A stretch of DNA of 10,484 nucleotides from Nitrospirales bacterium. Lineage in GTDB: Bacteria; Nitrospirota; Nitrospiria; Nitrospirales; UBA8639. Location: NCBI GenBank assembly GCA_029261305.1, contig JAJDBO010000078.1:1-10484 (forward strand), read 5' to 3'. Below are positions 6,875-10,484 of this stretch, in pieces (the stretch's first letter is position 1; the number at the start of each line of letters is the position of its first letter). The notes beneath the pieces are model-generated. The model was not told the origin of the DNA, did not search any database, and saw only the letters and a program-made list of their open reading frames with translations. Both the position numbers and the translations under genes were made by a program.

Positions 6875-8786
6875 TGGTGTTCCCCTGGAAAGGTGTGGGA
6901 GTGAGATTATCTATCATCCAACTGGGGGTAACCAGGAACGGCCACCCGGTCGGACTCGCATACTGCGGCGGTTGCCCTGTGGTTATCCATTCGGCATTGG
7001 TGACATACTCCGAAATTGGTCCAGTGGCGGAACCCTTCCCCGGGGGCATCGCGTTGACTGCTAGCATCTGATTGAGAAGTTGGTTGTGTAACTGGGTCCA
7101 GAAGGGTTGCAGATAGCTGTTCCATTCGTTGATCAGGATAACCTGGGCACTCGTGAGTTGCTGTCCAACCGTAAAGCCAAGGTTTGGATTCGCCAGATTG
7201 TTGACCTCTTGATCGCCCTGACCCAGGCTGGGCTCGAGCAGAGGCTTGAAAGACTCCAGGTTGGTTGGGCAGTTGTCATAGAAGGTCTGGTCGGTCAAAT
7301 TGTAGAGTTCGTAGTCGTAGGGTCCGAGCGAGGACTTGGTGCTGTTGCATTCATATATATATGTACCATCCTGCTGCTGTATTGCTGCGGGACCGGCCGG
7401 TCCCGCAGGGGTATTGGGATAGGTACTGTCTGAGCCAGGATCGTTGTTGACGTAGATGACATACTTCGCGGTATCTGTTCTCAAGCATCGGACATTCCAA
7501 TTGCCCCATTCATCGTCGTAACAAAACACCACGCCGTTTGGATGCACCGGCGTGGTAGTCGGGCTTGGATTGGCAAGCAGTGGAGCCAGCGATTGGCCCT
7601 GCAAAGGATAGTTGGTCTCGGTCCAAGTCAATATGCCAGAATTTGGTGGCGGCGTATAACTCAGCGTCTTGTTCGTCACGATCTCACCGAACACGGTCTC
7701 CGCAATGGTTGGCACTAAGTCCAGTAGGCTGACGACCTGTGGCAGGGCGGCTGGCGTATTTGTCAGATCCGGGTGTGAAAAGTAGAGCGGAATGTTGATC
7801 GTTTCCTCATAGGCTTGGCCAGCCTTTTCCCGCAACAAATGGGACAGCGCCTGCTCACCGTGGTCAGCAAAGCGGATGATGAGAGTGTCTTCAGAGATGT
7901 TCGACAAGGCACTGATGCGCTCAAGGAGCGTCGTCACCTCAGCGTCGACGATCTTCGTGAGTTGGGCGTAGAAATTGACATAGTGCGTGGCCGCCGGATT
8001 TGGCAGGTTTGAAGCTGGCCCCCTTTTCGAAAGCTCCTGCTGGGATCTGGGCTTATAGTCCAGATTTGTTTGCTGGTTTTGAGGCAGAGAGATCCCCTCC
8101 GACTGATACGTATAACCATAATGGTTCAGGGGTGTTGCGCCTGTACCAATGATAGACTCAAAATCCATGATATCGTGAGGGTTAACAAAAGATGCCACAA
8201 GCAGGAAAGGATTGTCCGGTTTTTTGTTCTCAAACTGATTCAGGAAGCCGAGTATCCCGTTAGCTTTAATATTTGATCCGCTAAACGGGCCCTTCCCATA
8301 CGTGCCTCCATACAAGTAGCGACCATCGTCGTCGATGCTCCCGCCACCCAGAGATTCGGGACTACCCAATCCCCCATCGGGTGGATCCCAGCCAGAAGCT
8401 CCCCAGTCCTCCAAACTGCCGGTGGTTGATGTGGGATTTTCATCCTGCCCCGAAAAAATATGCCACTTGCCGCGATACTCGACATCGTAGCCCTTGGCAG
8501 CCATGTAGTGGAACAGATTGGGATAGTCTGGCTTCAACTCTTGTTGACTGGTATCGATGACACCATTTTGGCATGCATAACTACTCGTCCAGAAGGTCGC
8601 CCGTGAGGGCGAACACATCGAGGCGGCATTCATCGCCGCCGAGAAATGGATCGTGTTGTTTTTTTGAAACCACTTCGTAGATCCCAACTCAGGCGCAATC
8701 TTACCGCCCCAATGCTGATAGTTGCGCAACTGGTCGGTGAGAATCAGGATGATGTTCGGGGGGGTCTTGAAGATTTTATTGGCCAT
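6867..8786 (-). CDS. Type I sulfatase (formylglycine-dependent, PF00884)
   Basis: 639 residues. The formylglycine motif is CSPSR at residues 58-62, with C58 the residue to be oxidised, in MNAASMCSPSRATFWTSSY. Metal and substrate residues are in place: TDQ with D18, GKWH with K107 and H109, NPHD (202-205), ADHGE with D308 and H309, and K321 before the YEETINIPLYF segment. The C-terminal YELYNLTDQTFYDNC (~492-506) is the usual closing block. The family hydrolyses sulfate esters, and a few members phosphonate or phosphate esters; substrate is unknown. No signal peptide is seen (MANKIFKTPPNIILILTDQ) and no formylglycine-generating enzyme or anSME gene is in the window. A low-complexity PAGPAGPAAIQQQ insert at ~460-472 coincides with a 24-bp DNA palindrome. 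AAGGGA lies 7 nt before the ATG. A 94-bp gap follows the decarboxylase gene. Confidence 0.95.
   Translation of the reverse strand: MANKIFKTPPNIILILTDQLRNYQHWGGKIAPELGSTKWFQKNNTIHFSAAMNAASMCSPSRATFWTSSYACQNGVIDTSQQELKPDYPNLFHYMAAKGYDVEYRGKWHIFSGQDENPTSTTGSLEDWGASGWDPPDGGLGSPESLGGGSIDDDGRYLYGGTYGKGPFSGSNIKANGILGFLNQFENKKPDNPFLLVASFVNPHDIMDFESIIGTGATPLNHYGYTYQSEGISLPQNQQTNLDYKPRSQQELSKRGPASNLPNPAATHYVNFYAQLTKIVDAEVTTLLERISALSNISEDTLIIRFADHGEQALSHLLREKAGQAYEETINIPLYFSHPDLTNTPAALPQVVSLLDLVPTIAETVFGEIVTNKTLSYTPPPNSGILTWTETNYPLQGQSLAPLLANPSPTTTPVHPNGVVFCYDDEWGNWNVRCLRTDTAKYVIYVNNDPGSDSTYPNTPAGPAGPAAIQQQDGTYIYECNSTKSSLGPYDYELYNLTDQTFYDNCPTNLESFKPLLEPSLGQGDQEVNNLANPNLGFTVGQQLTSAQVILINEWNSYLQPFWTQLHNQLLNQMLAVNAMPPGKGSATGPISEYVTNAEWITTGQPPQYASPTGWPFLVTPSWMIDNLTPTPFQGNTNA
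7385..7408. repeat. Perfect 24-bp palindrome inside the sulfatase gene
   Basis: CTGCGGGACCGG is followed directly by its exact reverse complement. It encodes the PAGPAGPA stretch of the sulfatase. In single strands it can form a GC-rich hairpin of about 10 bp with a 4-nt loop. Confidence 0.85.
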
Positions 8787-8880
8787 ACGGCTGTCCCTTT
8801 CACAATCTGTGTCAATAGTCCCTGGCGCCCGGGAACTTCTCGGAGCACATTTTTCATTCCTTCAAATTTTGCGGTTGGTG

Positions 8881-10251
8881 TTAATTTGCATTAGTCACAG
8901 TCGCCAGTTTTGTTCTCACCGCGATATTGTTTGAATTTAGCCCAGGTTTCTGACCGTGGAAATCAAAAGTAAGATTGACTCCTGGCCTGAAGATCAAGCA
9001 ATGGGTAGAGCCTCCAAAGTGAAACATGCCGATCCCATCCCCTTTCTTGACATGCTGACCTTCATATACCGTGATGTCGCAAGAAGAAACCTCCGCCATC
9101 CCAATCGGCATAAAACACATGAGACCGATAGCTGGATTATCAGCTTCAATAAAAATCATCGCTCTGGTTGCCACTTCACTAAGATAGCCTTGTGAATCAT
9201 TGGGCGCTGATGGGTCTGGACTTTGTTTGTCCAGATTAGACCCTGTGTGTAAAGGATTATAAAAACCTTCAGCAGGAATTTCCGAGTAATAGGTACCTGC
9301 TGTCACATAGGTTTTCACAATTGTTCCACTCACAGGACTGTTCCATCGATGGTAACTCTTGGCACTCAAAAACGCCTGATACACCGTACCACCGATAAAC
9401 TGTTCGGTGAGTTTATCGTTATTCAACATATGCTGGAGTGAATACGGTTGCCCTTTGATCCAGAACGCATCCTGTAATTGGACACCCGTAGCTTTTTTAT
9501 ACGGAGCCGACTCACAGGCATTCGCGATCACATTTTCATCTTCAGGATCCGCTACAGGACGCACACCCTCACGAAACGTTCTGGTAAAAAAGTTATCCCA
9601 TGAGGTAAATCCCCAATGCTTTTCTTCAGGTTGACAGTGAAAAGTTTTGACAAAGATTTCTCTGGCTTGATCAGGTGTGATTTTTTCATGAAAGTATGGC
9701 GGCATGGCCTTTACCATTGCCACCATGGCATGATCGCCAAGCCAACCTGTTTCAGGATCGTCATTTAACACAGAACGTGAATCTTTTGATTGAAGAAATA
9801 TCCCCCACTCATTCAGGACTTTTTTAAACATCGCGTTTACTTTTTCGTTCAAAAATGCGGCATACCCACCTTCTGTCCCCATGGACCAATCAAGAATGGC
9901 ATTGATAGGGAAACCCACGAGGCCGGTTTTATTAAAAGGCGGCGAGCTCGTCATAATTTCATTCAACAGCTCAAGCATGTGCTGGTAATCTCTGACTTGC
10001 GGTTGATTGGATGGGCTACGATTATAGGGTGGTTTATAAGGAACCTGGGTGAACATTTGATGAAAGAGCATATAGATCGTGGCATCAGAGTCTATGAGTT
10101 CCTGAAACTCTTGAATGATAGGCAACAAAGGTTTTTTATTCTCTGCCGTCACCTTGATAAGATCGACGAGCCAGGTTTCCAATACCCGGTGATCAGAAGG
10201 CAACCATTCACCAATACGATATTCAATAATTTCTTCTACAAACTTACCCAT
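8881..10251 (-). CDS. Phosphatidylserine decarboxylase-family protein with PsiD-like N-terminal domain
   Basis: 456 residues, longer than ordinary bacterial phosphatidylserine decarboxylases (about 290-330). Residues ~20-190 resemble the extra N-terminal domain (PF12588) found in PsiD-type proteins, including the fungal tryptophan decarboxylase PsiD. The C-terminal half has NFFTRTFREGVRPV (~220-233), SYHRWNSPVSG (299-309) and FGGSTHCLIF (412-421). The family cleaves itself before the Ser of the GST-like motif to create its pyruvoyl cofactor, so S415 is the expected site. Two other residues of the self-processing triad of true PSDs look changed (see findings). The substrate may be phosphatidylserine or an amino acid such as tryptophan; the architecture favours the latter group but does not prove it. 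No signal peptide or membrane helix. AAAGGAG lies 6 nt before the ATG, a strong ribosome binding site. It is the first gene of the island in this window. Confidence 0.87.
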   Translation of the reverse strand: MGKFVEEIIEYRIGEWLPSDHRVLETWLVDLIKVTAENKKPLLPIIQEFQELIDSDATIYMLFHQMFTQVPYKPPYNRSPSNQPQVRDYQHMLELLNEIMTSSPPFNKTGLVGFPINAILDWSMGTEGGYAAFLNEKVNAMFKKVLNEWGIFLQSKDSRSVLNDDPETGWLGDHAMVAMVKAMPPYFHEKITPDQAREIFVKTFHCQPEEKHWGFTSWDNFFTRTFREGVRPVADPEDENVIANACESAPYKKATGVQLQDAFWIKGQPYSLQHMLNNDKLTEQFIGGTVYQAFLSAKSYHRWNSPVSGTIVKTYVTAGTYYSEIPAEGFYNPLHTGSNLDKQSPDPSAPNDSQGYLSEVATRAMIFIEADNPAIGLMCFMPIGMAEVSSCDITVYEGQHVKKGDGIGMFHFGGSTHCLIFRPGVNLTFDFHGQKPGLNSNNIAVRTKLATVTNAN

Positions 10252-10484
10252 TGTCCCCTCCTTTCGTCATGAACCCATTAATTCTACGATTCAAATAGGG
10301 AATTTACATTTTTGATACGTAAGTATTATCCCCTTATTTTCGAAAGAATGTTTTGCTTATCCACCAGACCGATTTTTGATATTTAAATTTCAAGTTCCAA
10401 TGAAAACTTCTAAACATCACATTTACATTGATCCAAGAATTTAGGGTCTGGTCATACAATGCCATATCCCTTAGATATTCAGAA
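10252..10484. other. AT-rich region upstream of the decarboxylase gene
   Basis: About 230 bp with no credible gene, probably the promoter region of the island. TTTACATT occurs twice (10303-10310, 10422-10429). GATAAT on the minus strand near 10330 resembles a -10 box but has no acceptable -35 box at the usual distance, so no promoter is assigned. Confidence 0.4.

Noticed and set aside
8810..8815. A perfect TTGACA on the minus strand upstream of the sulfatase gene.
   Set aside because: At 17 nt spacing the -10 position reads AGCCGT and falls right at the start codon, so it cannot serve this gene as annotated.
9790..10272. A 160-codon plus-strand frame opposite the decarboxylase gene.
   Set aside because: It is antisense to a clear gene, has no recognisable domain and no good ribosome binding site.

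Overview
The window is bacterial DNA of moderate G+C. Every gene I can support lies on the minus strand, and most starts have clear Shine-Dalgarno sequences of the AAGGAG type. The gene families (LodA/GoxA-type oxidase, sedolisin, PsiD-like decarboxylase) occur in Proteobacteria, Nitrospirota, myxobacteria and others, so I do not name a taxon. There are no rRNA or tRNA genes, CRISPR arrays or intact transposase genes.

Layout in the direction of transcription (right to left): about 230 bp of AT-rich upstream DNA (10252-10484); a phosphatidylserine-decarboxylase-family protein with a PsiD-like N-terminal part (8881-10251); a type I sulfatase (6867-8786) whose end overlaps by 8 bp the start of a GH18 chitinase-like protein (5630-6874); a 373-bp gap with a stem-loop and repeat copy B; a phospholipase C/acid phosphatase-type phosphoesterase (3763-5256); a 406-bp gap with repeat copy A; a sedolisin (S53) serine-carboxyl protease with its propeptide (1656-3353); a 200-bp gap; and the first 485 codons of a LodA/GoxA-type CTQ-dependent amino-acid oxidase that runs off the left edge (1-1455).

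The genes form a co-oriented island of degradative or oxidative enzymes acting on phospholipid or phosphoester, sulfate ester, glycan, protein and amino acid. Most belong to families that are usually exported, yet none shows an N-terminal signal peptide. The sulfatase and GH18-like genes are almost certainly co-transcribed. The phosphoesterase, sedolisin and oxidase genes sit behind gaps of 200-400 bp and may have their own promoters. No biological role for the whole set can be read from the window; a shared non-classical export route or a joint antagonistic or nutrient-scavenging role is a hypothesis.

The most notable non-coding structure is a pair of direct repeats (cores 3533-3628 and 5457-5554, about 88% identical by eye) bracketing the phosphoesterase gene, which looks richer in G+C than the sedolisin and decarboxylase genes. 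This suggests either a passenger cassette moved between repeats or a duplicated leader region.
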